Translations under genes and position numbers: made by a program
Notes under the pieces: generated by a model
Told to the model about the DNA's origin: nothing
The model's database searches: none
What the model saw: only the letters and a program-made list of their open reading frames with translations
From: a virus
Direction: 5' to 3' (one strand)
Length of the DNA stretch: 35,002 nucleotides
IMG/VR virus record: IMGVR_UViG_3300048778_000058
Span: 1 to 35,002 of that record
Shown here: positions 1-6,296 of the stretch, one piece after another
Position numbering within the stretch: position 1 is the first letter of the stretch
Layout: every line of letters starts with the position of its first letter

Positions 1-127
1 TTAATAATGGTTCTACAGTAGTTTCTAGAAGTATTTCCGCAAGTGATGTAGGAAATCTTTCGAATCTTTATCTTCCATTATCTGGAGGAAATTTATCTGG
101 TCCTGGAAATCTAAACGTTTCCGGAAC
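1..127 (+). repeat. Exact 127-base copy of 34363-34489
   Basis: The match ends exactly at base 127 (A here, T in the other copy). The reading frame is the same in both. It is either the third unit of the fibre repeat after a short gap or a break point left by assembly in a repeat. Confidence 0.9.
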
Positions 128-1829
128 AACTACTCTAGGAGCTTTGAATGGCATTTTGAAAGGTAATTCCGGAATAGTTACAACTGCTTCAGTTTCAGAT
201 TTTCCTTCCTTTTCTGGATTGTATCTCCCACTATCTGGAGGAAATGTAACTGGGAATGTATCTGCACTAAATTTCTTTGAAGGAGGCCAAACACTTAATA
301 CGAAATATGTTCTGGTTTCCGGAGATACTATGACAGGAGGTTTAATCACGCCTTCATTATCTGCCATATCAATTTCCGCAGGTGTAGCAAATCTTTCGAC
401 ATATAATTCCGGAGGTGGTAATAAAGCTTTTGTAGGGTATGCTGGAAACAATACGAATGTTTTTGCGACAACTTACGGAGCAGTTTTCGATAGTGTAGGT
501 TCAAGCGTTATAAACACTTCTAATTCCCATGTCCTTACAATTGCTAATTCGGGAACTACAAATTTAACGATAGGCGGTAATCAGACTTTCTCTGGTGCTT
601 TATACGCTAATGCCGGAGCTTTGCAAAACGTTGTTAATAATACTTCCGGATATCTTGTTTTAGGAAATGGAGGAACATATCCAGTCTCTGCAATTTCTCC
701 TATTGGTGCTTATCTTCCGTTGAGTGGCGGAACGTTAACAGGAACATTGACTACACCAGCTGTTACAGTAAATGGTTTGACTACTGGTCAAATTGTCTAT
801 GCCGCTGTCGGTGGTGCGCTAACTGGGTCTACTGGATTGATAATAGGTGGCGGTCCTGGTCAAATCATCCTCAACAGCACAGATAATAGTTACAGGTCTC
901 AAGTAACAGGCCAAGGCACGGACGGCAAATACTGGGACATTGAGACAACATCGAATCTAATGAATTTCCGACTCATCAACGATGCACAAACCGCGTCCAC
1001 AGTATTCGCACAGTATGGCAGGGTCGGAATGACATTCACAGGTATGACTTTGAATGGTGCATTTACATCAACAGGTAATATTGTTACTCCTGGTGGTATT
1101 AGTGCTGGAAATGCTTCTATGGGAACCATGGCCTTCGACAATACTCAGGCATGGTTCGGTTATAATGGATATAATCAAGTTGCGTTTCCATATGGATTTT
1201 CTCAAGCATCTAACGGATCTTTAGGAATATATTCCACAAACAGCCAAATAATAAATTTAGGAACTCAATCAAAATTTAATACTTTAATTATTTCTAGTGC
1301 CTCTACTACAGTAAATTCAAATCTAAACGTTTCCGGGACAATTCAGACAAACGCCACCGGCACCGCGATCAGCGCGCCGAATGGGGGAGCTACGATAAAA
1401 GGGTATACGGATAATTCATCTGCGGCATCTGGGATCGTCGGAGAGTACATAGAGACAGTTATTCCGGATGCAAGCCAAGTATCGGTAGTCAACAATACAG
1501 CAAAAAGTATTATGTCAGTGTCCCTCACTGCTGGAGATTGGGATATAGAGGGGGGATTGATAATCTTTTATAATGAAGCAACAGTTGTAGGCAATAGCGT
1601 AATTGTTGCCAACATAACTTCGACAACCAATACGATAACTAACAATGGCCGAGAAAGTGTTATCCTTATTCCTGCTTTATCAGTTGTATCGACCGAGACT
1701 GGAATAGTATGCCCTAGGCAAAGGGTAAGCATTACATCGACTACAACCTATTATCTGGTTGCACAAGTTCCGTTTACCGCTGGTTCCGCTGCATGTGCGG
1801 GTCAACTGACCGCGAGACGGATCCGCTGA
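1..1829 (+). CDS. Tail fibre protein, C-terminal part (5' end missing from this side of the window)
   Basis: The frame is open from base 3 with no in-frame start needed, so this is the 3' part of a longer gene; the TTG at 144 is not a real start. It carries repeated YLPLSGG modules (near residues 27 and 75 of the open frame, again near 240) and a VSGDTMTGG copy, the standard shaft repeats of phage tail fibres. The last 160 residues differ: they hold SVSLTAGDWDIEGG and end ITSTTTYYLVAQVPFTAGSA...ARRIR, a C-terminal tip type I recognise from other phage fibres. The DNA coding for this tip is clearly richer in G+C than its surroundings. The first 127 bases equal 34363-34489 in the same frame, so the missing N-terminal part is most likely the ORF at 32676-35002. 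Receptor binding is the inferred role. Confidence 0.85.
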   Translation, partial: NNGSTVVSRSISASDVGNLSNLYLPLSGGNLSGPGNLNVSGTTTLGALNGILKGNSGIVTTASVSDFPSFSGLYLPLSGGNVTGNVSALNFFEGGQTLNTKYVLVSGDTMTGGLITPSLSAISISAGVANLSTYNSGGGNKAFVGYAGNNTNVFATTYGAVFDSVGSSVINTSNSHVLTIANSGTTNLTIGGNQTFSGALYANAGALQNVVNNTSGYLVLGNGGTYPVSAISPIGAYLPLSGGTLTGTLTTPAVTVNGLTTGQIVYAAVGGALTGSTGLIIGGGPGQIILNSTDNSYRSQVTGQGTDGKYWDIETTSNLMNFRLINDAQTASTVFAQYGRVGMTFTGMTLNGAFTSTGNIVTPGGISAGNASMGTMAFDNTQAWFGYNGYNQVAFPYGFSQASNGSLGIYSTNSQIINLGTQSKFNTLIISSASTTVNSNLNVSGTIQTNATGTAISAPNGGATIKGYTDNSSAASGIVGEYIETVIPDASQVSVVNNTAKSIMSVSLTAGDWDIEGGLIIFYNEATVVGNSVIVANITSTTNTITNNGRESVILIPALSVVSTETGIVCPRQRVSITSTTTYYLVAQVPFTAGSAACAGQLTARRIR

Positions 1830-1879
1830 TGCTCCCCGTGAACGTAGATTTAACAAATAATAATTTATAGTAAGGATTA

Positions 1880-2071
1880 TTGAAATCATTAAAAAAATAT
1901 TCCGGAACTACTACTTTAGGAACTACCTCTCATACTGGTAATATAGGGTTTAACGGAACTTCTCCGATATCTAAACCAACTGTAACAGGCGCAAAAGGTG
2001 GGAATGCGGCTTTAACAAGTCTTTTAACAGCTTTGGCAAGTTATGGTTTAATTGTGGATTCTTCTACTTAA
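1880..2071 (+). CDS. Short fibre-associated protein, 63 aa
   Basis: It starts at TTG 1880, four bases after a good TAAGGA site (1871-1876); no in-frame ATG is better placed. It contains NIGFNGTSPISKPTVTGAKG followed by GNAALTSLLTALASYGLIVD. This pattern (IGFxGxxPxxKP, then a short helix ending in GLI) is widespread in small proteins and domains next to phage tail fibre genes, so it is probably a virion or fibre accessory component. It lies 50 bases downstream of the giant fibre gene and is probably on the same late transcript. The exact role is unknown. Confidence 0.7.
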   Translation: MKSLKKYSGTTTLGTTSHTGNIGFNGTSPISKPTVTGAKGGNAALTSLLTALASYGLIVDSST

Positions 2072-2090
2072 TATATTTTTATTTTAAACG

Positions 2091-2111
2091 ATAAATATAA
2101 AATATAAGGAG
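2091..2111 (+). promoter_or_regulatory. TAAATA promoter-like element and ribosome site before 2122
   Basis: ATAAATATAA at 2091-2100 is followed directly by AAGGAG (2106-2111). It is one member of the genome-wide TAAATA set, here in an AT-rich gap after the 1880 gene. Confidence 0.5.
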
Positions 2112-2121
2112 ATTTTTAAAA

Positions 2122-2283
2122 ATGCCTGTAGAAAAGAATCCTAAAGGTGGTTTCAAAGTACATAATACAAACGATAAAAAACCAATGTCAAAAAAGGAAG
2201 CCGAAAAACAATTAGCGGCCATAGAAATTTCGAAAAATCTTTCAAAAGATCTATTCAAATCTTCGAAAATGAGTAAAAAGTAA
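2122..2283 (+). CDS. Small basic protein, 53 aa, unknown
   Basis: It begins at ATG 2122 after a strong AAGGAG site (2106-2111) and stops at TAA 2281-2283, which overlaps the next start in a TAATG. The product begins MPVEKNPKGGFKVHNTNDKK and ends in a lysine-rich helix. The KNPKGG(F/Y)KVxNT...SKxxAE pattern is common in small phage proteins of unknown function. It is the first gene of a transcription unit beginning at the ATAAATATAA element at 2091-2100 and is coupled to the membrane protein gene at 2283. Confidence 0.7.
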   Translation: MPVEKNPKGGFKVHNTNDKKPMSKKEAEKQLAAIEISKNLSKDLFKSSKMSKK

Positions 2284-2663
2284 TGTCCGATGATCTTAAT
2301 GTAATCAATACTATTCGCGGAATGTTAAATGACCAAACAGACCAATTTAACAAAAGAATTGATCGCATGGAAGATCGTATTGCAGATGATATTTCAGAAA
2401 TTAATACAAAATTGAACACACACTCCGAAAAAATAGCGAAAATCGAAGAAAAAATTGAACCAAAAAGAGTATTTTCTGCGTCGAATCTTTGGAAATATGG
2501 ACAAGTAGCTTTTTATATTTTTATATTTGCTTATATGATGGGTTCTGGAACGCCCGCAACAAAATCTTTAGATAAAACTCTTCAAGTTGTAACAAATACA
2601 GAAATCCCTAGAATCAATAAACCTCTTGTAGATGATACTTCAGTAAAAAAATACGGAAAATAA
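2283..2663 (+). CDS. Coiled-coil protein with one membrane segment, 126 aa (lysis-type candidate)
   Basis: Residues 1-60 are a heptad-like coiled coil (DRMEDRIADDISEINTKL). Residues 70-87 form one hydrophobic segment (WKYGQVAFYIFIFAYMMG), followed by a polar tail of about 40 residues. An N-terminal coil followed by a single membrane helix recalls XhlA-type or holin-like accessory proteins. No sequence motif proves this, and the tail after the membrane segment is longer than in XhlA. Its start overlaps the previous stop (TAATG), and a perfect-stem terminator follows at 2680-2713, closing a two-gene unit. Lysis is only an inference from architecture. Other possibilities are a superinfection-exclusion or virion membrane protein. 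Confidence 0.7.
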   Translation: MSDDLNVINTIRGMLNDQTDQFNKRIDRMEDRIADDISEINTKLNTHSEKIAKIEEKIEPKRVFSASNLWKYGQVAFYIFIFAYMMGSGTPATKSLDKTLQVVTNTEIPRINKPLVDDTSVKKYGK

Positions 2664-2679
2664 TTCTAAAAATCTTTCG

Positions 2680-2713
2680 AAATTTCCTCTAAAATCTTCA
2701 GGAAATTTTTTAT
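2680..2713 (+). terminator. Intrinsic terminator after 2283-2663
   Basis: A 9-bp perfect stem AAATTTCCT/AGGAAATTT with an 11-base loop, followed by TTTATTATT. Confidence 0.75.
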
Positions 2714-2722
2714 TATCCTTTT

Positions 2723-2737
2723 ACATAAATAAAAATG
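2723..2737 (+). promoter_or_regulatory. ACATAAATA promoter-like element before 2759
   Basis: ACATAAATAAAAATG matches the early-region copies at 5600 and 6152 base for base but points rightward. It lies ten bases after the 2680-2713 terminator, a good place for a new transcription start. Confidence 0.55.
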
Positions 2738-2758
2738 AAGCTTAATAAAGGAGATTTT

Positions 2759-2941
2759 ATGAAAGACGAGACTAAACAGGAAATTTGTAGGATGTTAGAA
2801 AATCATGTAGAAGAGCTTAATAATATTTTCGAAAATGGTTTTCAAAAAATTGATAAGAGTTTTGACGAATTGGAAAACAAACTTGATAAAAGTATTGCTA
2901 GACTTTCGAGAATTGTTAAGAAATTGGAAGATGAAAAATGA
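2759..2941 (+). CDS. Small coiled-coil protein, 60 aa
   Basis: The ATG at 2759 is chosen over an in-frame ATG at 2735 because a strong AAAGGAGATTTT site sits directly before it. The product MKDETKQEICRMLENHVEEL continues as one long amphipathic helix with two FDELENKLDKSIARL-like heptads, so it is predicted to be a soluble coiled coil. It starts the right-hand small-gene unit whose promoter-like ACATAAATA element lies at 2723-2730. Its stop overlaps the next start as ATGA. The function is unknown. Confidence 0.65.
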   Translation: MKDETKQEICRMLENHVEELNNIFENGFQKIDKSFDELENKLDKSIARLSRIVKKLEDEK

Positions 2942-3099
2942 ATGAAAATGAAAATATTATTAAAATAGAATCTTTTTATGGCTTTGTTAATTATATTCCG
3001 GAAAGTGTTGTAGAATTAAAAAATATTGATTTAGAAACAAGTTATGGATATACTCATTATAATTCTTTTATGTTTATTCCAGGAATTTTCGCATGGTAG
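2938..3099 (+). CDS. Small ORF, 53 aa, unknown
   Basis: ATG 2938 overlaps the previous stop in an ATGA arrangement, and its TAG at 3097-3099 overlaps the next start at 3093, so translational coupling is expected. The product MNENENIIKIESFYGFVNYI...GIFAW is acidic and aromatic-rich, with no motif I recognise. Support comes from the tight chain of overlaps on both sides and the lack of any gap in the operon if it is counted. It falls below common gene-length cut-offs and is easily missed. Confidence 0.55.
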   Translation: MNENENIIKIESFYGFVNYIPESVVELKNIDLETSYGYTHYNSFMFIPGIFAW

Positions 3100-3284
3100 T
3101 AATAAAAACTAATAACGATTTTACGATTTCTACATATCCTGAAGAAGAGTTTTCCGAAATTGTTGCAGATGTAAAATTTATTTTGAATAACGCTCGCAAT
3201 ACTGATATTAAAATTTTTAGAGAAAATGTTATTTCAAAAGATATTACAGAAAAGGTTTTAGAAGAAGTTTTGAAAAGGAATTAA
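3093..3284 (+). CDS. Hypothetical protein, 63 aa
   Basis: ATG 3093 lies inside the end of the preceding ORF. The product MVVIKTNNDFTISTYPEEEF... has alternating strands followed by a helix. It resembles in layout (TNxDFTIxT...) its neighbour at 3286, and the two could be small paralogous alpha/beta proteins. No catalytic motif is visible and the function is unknown. Confidence 0.65.
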   Translation: MVVIKTNNDFTISTYPEEEFSEIVADVKFILNNARNTDIKIFRENVISKDITEKVLEEVLKRN

Positions 3285-3285
3285 C

Positions 3286-3468
3286 ATGATAACTTTTATA
3301 GCTGCAAAAAATATTGGATTAGAAATAGATTTTGATGATTCTGAAATGTCAGATATATTAAATTTAACTAAAGAATGTATTTTGAAAAAGATAAATTTCA
3401 AAATAGTTTTAGAAAAAGATAATAATAAAACTGATATAACATCGATTGTAAAAGGAATGAGGTATTAA
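3286..3468 (+). CDS. Hypothetical protein, 60 aa
   Basis: It starts one base after the previous stop (TAACATG), with AAAAGGAATT serving as ribosome site inside the upstream gene. The product MITFIAAKNIGLEIDFDDSE has the same strand-helix-strand outline and length as the preceding 63-residue protein, including a C-terminal TDITSIVK that parallels SKDITEKVL there. This suggests an old tandem duplication, but similarity is weak by eye. The function is unknown. Confidence 0.65.
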   Translation: MITFIAAKNIGLEIDFDDSEMSDILNLTKECILKKINFKIVLEKDNNKTDITSIVKGMRY

Positions 3469-3470
3469 AA

Positions 3471-3944
3471 ATGAAAAAGAAATGCACTAAATGTGGTGAA
3501 CTAAAAGAATTATCCGAATACTATTTGGACGTCCATTGTAGATATTTTTCCGAATGTCGTGCATGTAATCGAAAAAGAAATAAGCAACGTTACGATAAAA
3601 ATCCGGAAAAAGTTAAAGAAATTGTAAAAGCTCATAACGAAAAAGTAGGAACAGATGTTGTAAAAGGATATCTAAAAAAGTCTAGAGAAAAACTTCCAGA
3701 AGGATTTCTAAATTGGGAAGCAAAAATTAACAAAGAAGCTAGAGGCATTTTAACACCACCAGAAGGCTTTCAAATTTCCAGACGCATACCTGCACGTTTT
3801 TTCTTTGAAACCTCTCTACAGACACTCGTAAACGTTTCTGATAATCTTTTTATAATACCTAGATACTCAAAAAATAAGATTGATTGGGATTTTATCAATT
3901 CTAATCAAATTTTGAAAGATATTTGCGAAAAATTGAAGAATTAG
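3471..3944 (+). CDS. Zinc-finger protein, 157 aa (HNH/endonuclease VII-like N-terminus)
   Basis: The N-terminus KKKCTKCGELKELSEYY...CRACNRKRNKQRY has two CxxC pairs (C5/C8 and C30/C33), a treble-clef zinc finger found in many phage proteins of the endonuclease VII/HNH superfamily. No obvious HNH catalytic His-Asn pair follows, so nuclease activity is not assured. Residues 50-157 are basic, then mixed, and unfamiliar. It is the last gene of the rightward chain and converges with the leftward HNH-AP2 gene, overlapping it by four bases (3941-3944). No terminator separates them. Confidence 0.65.
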   Translation: MKKKCTKCGELKELSEYYLDVHCRYFSECRACNRKRNKQRYDKNPEKVKEIVKAHNEKVGTDVVKGYLKKSREKLPEGFLNWEAKINKEARGILTPPEGFQISRRIPARFFFETSLQTLVNVSDNLFIIPRYSKNKIDWDFINSNQILKDICEKLKN

Positions 3945-4444
3945 TATAGTCCAAGCATTTTATTAGTTAGAGCAAATTCTCCAAAATACTTGATAGCCGC
4001 TGAGTCATAAGCTTTAGCGGCTTCTATTTTATCAGAAAAATATCCTAAGAAAACAGGTTTTTTATTACCTTTTATTTTACACTGCCAATTTTGATATTTT
4101 TTATACCAAACAACTCCTTTAAATCCAGAAGTATTATTTTTAGACATTAAACATTTTCTACAATTTTCTGTGTTAGTTACTAATTGAAGATTTTCTATTT
4201 TATTATTTGAACGATTATTATCTATATGATCTATAAAAATACCTTTCGGAATTTTTCCATTAAACATTTCAAAAATTATTCTATGACATTTATATATTTT
4301 CTTATTATATCCAATGTCATAATAATTAGTTTTTTTTAAAGTTCCGGCTATTAAATCTTTATTTTTACCAGATCCTAACTCTTTCCATCGCAAACAACTA
4401 GGGCTTGTTTCATCATATTCTAAAATTTCATTCCAATTTATCAT
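3941..4444 (-). CDS. HNH homing endonuclease with AP2 domain, copy 1 (167 aa)
   Basis: Residues 54-90 carry the HNH core: CHRIIFEMFNG, then FIDHIDNNRSNNKIENLQL, with His54, His73 and the conserved Asn residues. Residues 106-161 are an AP2 DNA-binding domain (SGFKGVVWYKKYQNW...FGEFALTN). This HNH_3 plus AP2 pairing is typical of free-standing phage homing endonucleases. The start is ATG 4444, where all three paralogues begin MINWNEI; an upstream in-frame ATG would give an unrelated N-terminal tail running through a terminator. It has its own TAAATAG element (4463-4471) just behind that terminator. Paralogues lie at 6297-6803 and 9839-10363. Confidence 0.9.
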   Translation of the reverse strand: MINWNEILEYDETSPSCLRWKELGSGKNKDLIAGTLKKTNYYDIGYNKKIYKCHRIIFEMFNGKIPKGIFIDHIDNNRSNNKIENLQLVTNTENCRKCLMSKNNTSGFKGVVWYKKYQNWQCKIKGNKKPVFLGYFSDKIEAAKAYDSAAIKYFGEFALTNKMLGLY

Positions 4445-4462
4445 AATAACCTCAATTACACA

Positions 4463-4471
4463 ACTATTTAT
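4463..4471 (-). promoter_or_regulatory. ATAAATAGT element before the HNH-AP2 copy 1
   Basis: On the minus strand ATAAATAGT stands between the terminator at 4489-4515 and the start codon at 4444. It is the only promoter candidate for the endonuclease once the upstream operon has been terminated. Confidence 0.5.
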
Positions 4472-4477
4472 CTTATT

Positions 4478-4515
4478 AGAAACAAAAACTCCCAGAACCA
4501 AAAACGCTCTGGGAG
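4478..4515 (-). terminator. Intrinsic terminator of the leftward early operon
   Basis: On the minus strand an 8-bp stem CTCCCAGA/TCTGGGAG is followed by TTTTTGTTTC. It lies between the 4551 stop and the HNH-AP2 promoter element. Confidence 0.8.
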
Positions 4516-4549
4516 AAACTGTATTATAAGGAGATCGCAACTACAGTTT
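4516..4549. repeat. Inverted repeat with an orphan ribosome-site motif
   Basis: AAACTGTA (4516-4523) and TACAGTTT (4542-4549) enclose ATAAGGAGATCGCAAC. This looks like the AAGGAGATCACAAA leader of early genes but has no start codon after it. It may be a relic of a rightward gene or part of the 4551 transcript end. Confidence 0.45.
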
Positions 4550-4550
4550 T

Positions 4551-5153
4551 TTATCTATTTATTTCACTCATCGGTTCGTTTTCGGAAGGAATTATGAAAA
4601 AAGTAGGAAAAAATGCTAATCTAATAATTGTTTCCGGAGATGACGCAAAACTTTTAGAACTGCCAGCGGATAATCCAAGAAAATCATCTCTAAACGAAAT
4701 ATTTGCGAAAAAATTATAAAAATTAATTTCGAAATGTTCTACTGTAAAAGAATTTATATTTGTATTAGTATAATGACTATTAATAGATAATTTAGCTTCT
4801 TCTGGATATTTTAGTTTCAAAAGTGTTTCTGGTATATTATATAAAGATTTATCTCCAATATTCATTAAACATATTCCACTATTTAATTTACATTCTTCAA
4901 AAGTTTTTATGATTCTTTCGAAATATCTTTTAACTTCCTTTGCTAATTTTTTTGTTACATCTGTCTGAATATAATCAACTGTTGAACATTTATATTGTAT
5001 TTCTACATTTCTTTCTTCTAATAAATCAAATGTGTTAATATATGGTTTGAAAGGAGTATTATTTGATATTTGTCGTGTATAATAATCATCTAAAAATGAT
5101 AATTCTTCGTAAAATATTTCATTATAACTGTTTTGAAGTGAATTTGAAGACAT
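4551..5153 (-). CDS. Hypothetical protein, 200 aa
   Basis: It begins MSSNSLQNSYNEIFYEELSF and is rich in Asn, Phe and Ile. The first 130 residues look helical, and the last 70 are strand-like and hydrophobic (FFPTFFIIPSE). I recognise no family. The start at 5153 overlaps the stop of the small membrane gene upstream (TAATG on the minus strand), and an inverted-repeat terminator follows at 4489-4515, so it is the last gene of the leftward early unit. Confidence 0.7.
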   Translation of the reverse strand: MSSNSLQNSYNEIFYEELSFLDDYYTRQISNNTPFKPYINTFDLLEERNVEIQYKCSTVDYIQTDVTKKLAKEVKRYFERIIKTFEECKLNSGICLMNIGDKSLYNIPETLLKLKYPEEAKLSINSHYTNTNINSFTVEHFEINFYNFFANISFRDDFLGLSAGSSKSFASSPETIIRLAFFPTFFIIPSENEPMSEINR

Positions 5154-5320
5154 TATGAAAAAAATCCTCCATAAAATTCTACTCCAGTTATAAACAAATC
5201 TTTCAAAATTTTATATATAAACTTAAAAATATTCCATAAAATTCTATAAAAAGTTTTCGAAAAAATAATTTGTCCAACTGTAGTTCCTATTAAAGATCCT
5301 ATTAAAATTTCTAATATCAT
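5153..5320 (-). CDS. Small membrane protein, 55 aa
   Basis: The start ATG at 5320 is preceded by AGGAGAAGAAATAAA, a good ribosome site; an upstream in-frame ATG lies within the previous gene. The product MILEILIGSLIGTTVGQIIF has a glycine-rich N-terminal membrane segment (about residues 2-20) and a second aromatic hydrophobic stretch (residues 25-42), then GVEFYGGFFS. It is probably in the inner membrane. It sits in the early leftward operon, so host takeover or exclusion is more likely than lysis, but nothing proves either. Confidence 0.6.
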   Translation of the reverse strand: MILEILIGSLIGTTVGQIIFSKTFYRILWNIFKFIYKILKDLFITGVEFYGGFFS

Positions 5321-5321
5321 T

Positions 5322-5570
5322 TTATTTCTTCTCCTGCAAAAATTTCTTAGCAATCTTTTTGTCTATAATTTTATTAGATTCTTCCAAATAATGTTTCTGA
5401 AATAAATCATACATAGATAAATTTTCTACATTTTTAGGAATTTCGAAAGTATCTGATATATCTTTTCCAAATTTTTTCTGAATTTTGTTACAAATATCTG
5501 CCCATACTCTAAGATATTTTACGAAATTATCCGGATTTCCTGTTTCGTTTGGTGTGTATTTTTCTAACAT
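5322..5570 (-). CDS. Hypothetical helical protein, 82 aa
   Basis: It starts at ATG 5570 after AAAGGAGATCACAAAA, a leader shared almost base for base with the genes starting at 6124 and 9240. The product MLEKYTPNETGNPDNFVKYL is charged and helical with a lysine-rich tail (KKFLQEKK), and no domain is recognised. The ACATAAATA element at 5600-5614 (minus strand) probably starts its transcript inside the longer early operon. Confidence 0.65.
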   Translation of the reverse strand: MLEKYTPNETGNPDNFVKYLRVWADICNKIQKKFGKDISDTFEIPKNVENLSMYDLFQKHYLEESNKIIDKKIAKKFLQEKK

Positions 5571-5599
5571 TTTTGTGATCTCCTTTGATCTTTGTCTCT

Positions 5600-5614
5600 C
5601 ATTTTTATTTATGT
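5600..5614 (-). promoter_or_regulatory. ACATAAATA element before 5570
   Basis: On the minus strand ACATAAATAAAAATG is followed by AGAGACAAAGATC and AAGGAGATCACAAA. The whole stretch from element to ribosome site is nearly the same as at 6124-6166. Confidence 0.55.
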
Positions 5615-5627
5615 TAAACTCTAAAAA

Positions 5628-5936
5628 TTAATTTGGAGAGTATTTTTCTATCTCTTTTCGAAGATTTTCTAGAAGGTTTTGTCCAACATCCGTTAATGAC
5701 CAATCTTCTAAAATCTGATCTGTAATTAAACAAAAATCCTCCAGAAAATCTTCGAAAAATCCTAAAACTAATTCTATCGTAAACGCTTCAGGAAGCCTTA
5801 TAAACGGTCTTTGTTTTTTGTGGCTCGTATTTGTCACCTCTACATAGTAAACGTTGTGCTTGGCTTCATATCCCCAAATAAATGCTCTGGATTTTGGAGA
5901 TAGCTTTTCAAATTTACATCTAATACGTAAGTTCAT
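5628..5936 (-). CDS. Hypothetical protein, 102 aa
   Basis: ATG 5936 overlaps the stop of the preceding gene (TAATG), with only a weak ribosome site, so coupled translation is likely. The product has a strand-rich N-terminus (RIRCKFEKL...AFIWGYEAKHNVYYVEVTN) and a helical acidic C-terminus (ELVLGFFEDFLEDF...LLENLRKEIEKY). No family is recognised. The layout, a small beta domain followed by a helix, would suit a DNA- or protein-binding early factor. Confidence 0.65.
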   Translation of the reverse strand: MNLRIRCKFEKLSPKSRAFIWGYEAKHNVYYVEVTNTSHKKQRPFIRLPEAFTIELVLGFFEDFLEDFCLITDQILEDWSLTDVGQNLLENLRKEIEKYSPN

Positions 5937-6124
5937 TAGTCGTAAAACCCGTTTTTAATTTTAGTAGTTTCCGCAATATAACATTGAACAGCCATATCTC
6001 CAATAATTTCTGTTAATGGAAGATTTATTTCAATATCCTTTTTGTAAATTTTCTTAATTCTTTCTTTAATTAGGTTCTGTAATTTTACTCTTTTTAACAT
6101 TAGTCTGTGCTGTTGAAAAGTCAT
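5936..6124 (-). CDS. Small basic protein, 62 aa
   Basis: The start is ATG 6124 behind AAGGAGATCACAA. An earlier in-frame ATG at 6154 lies within the conserved AAAAATGAGAG promoter/leader element and has no ribosome site. The product MTFQQHRLMLKRVKLQNLIK is strongly basic in its first 35 residues, then neutral (TEIIGDMAVQCYIAETTKIK), consistent with a nucleic-acid binding early protein. It is first behind the best sigma70 promoter in the window (6208-6236). Confidence 0.65.
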   Translation of the reverse strand: MTFQQHRLMLKRVKLQNLIKERIKKIYKKDIEINLPLTEIIGDMAVQCYIAETTKIKNGFYD

Positions 6125-6151
6125 TTGTGATCTCCTTGTGATCTTGTCTCT

Positions 6152-6166
6152 CATTTTTATTTATGT
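6152..6166 (-). promoter_or_regulatory. ACATAAATA element before 6124
   Basis: This is a second copy of the ACATAAATAAAAATG cassette, 40 bases downstream of a sigma70 promoter, so the gene at 6124 may have both an early host-type start and a later phage-type start. Confidence 0.55.
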
Positions 6167-6169
6167 TAC

Positions 6170-6203
6170 AAGTGAGAAAAACTTTTGGAGGTCTTTCTCA
6201 CTT
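6170..6203 (-). promoter_or_regulatory. Ten-base-pair inverted repeat at the transcription start
   Basis: AAGTGAGAAA (6170-6179) and TTTCTCACTT (6194-6203) are perfect inverted repeats with a 14-base loop. They begin about where the 6208 promoter would start RNA. This could be an operator for a repressor or a hairpin leader that protects or attenuates the transcript. Confidence 0.55.
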
Positions 6204-6207
6204 CTTC

Positions 6208-6236
6208 ATTATAGCAAATTTAATCTAGCTTGTCAA
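6208..6236 (-). promoter_or_regulatory. Consensus sigma70 promoter
   Basis: On the minus strand TTGACA (6236-6231) and TATAAT (6213-6208) match both consensus boxes exactly, with a 17-base spacer. It drives the leftward small early genes 6124 to 4551. The spacer GATTAAATTTG recurs in the promoter at 24695. Confidence 0.9.
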
Positions 6237-6271
6237 GGACTTTTAGAAGATTTTAAGAACGTTTTCGAAAC

Positions 6272-6296
6272 GTCGCTACGCTCCAGCCTTCGGCTA
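6272..6296 (-). repeat. GC-rich 25-bp inverted repeat, left arm
   Basis: The core GGCTGGAGCGTAGCGAC on the minus strand is preceded by a small AGCC-GAA-GGCT hairpin. It matches 7111-7135 at 24 of 25 positions in opposite orientation. It abuts the stop of the HNH-AP2 gene copy 2. Confidence 0.8.

Noticed and set aside
68-451. Leftward ORF of 127 codons opposite the tail fibre gene, with a similar one at 33647-33955
   Set aside because: Both are antisense readings of the same fibre repeat, Pro/Phe-rich as expected from the complement of Gly/Ser/Asn codons, with no ribosome site.
4440-4540. Longer start for the HNH-AP2 gene at 4540
   Set aside because: The extension would read through a terminator hairpin and promoter element, and the three paralogues all begin at MINWNEI.
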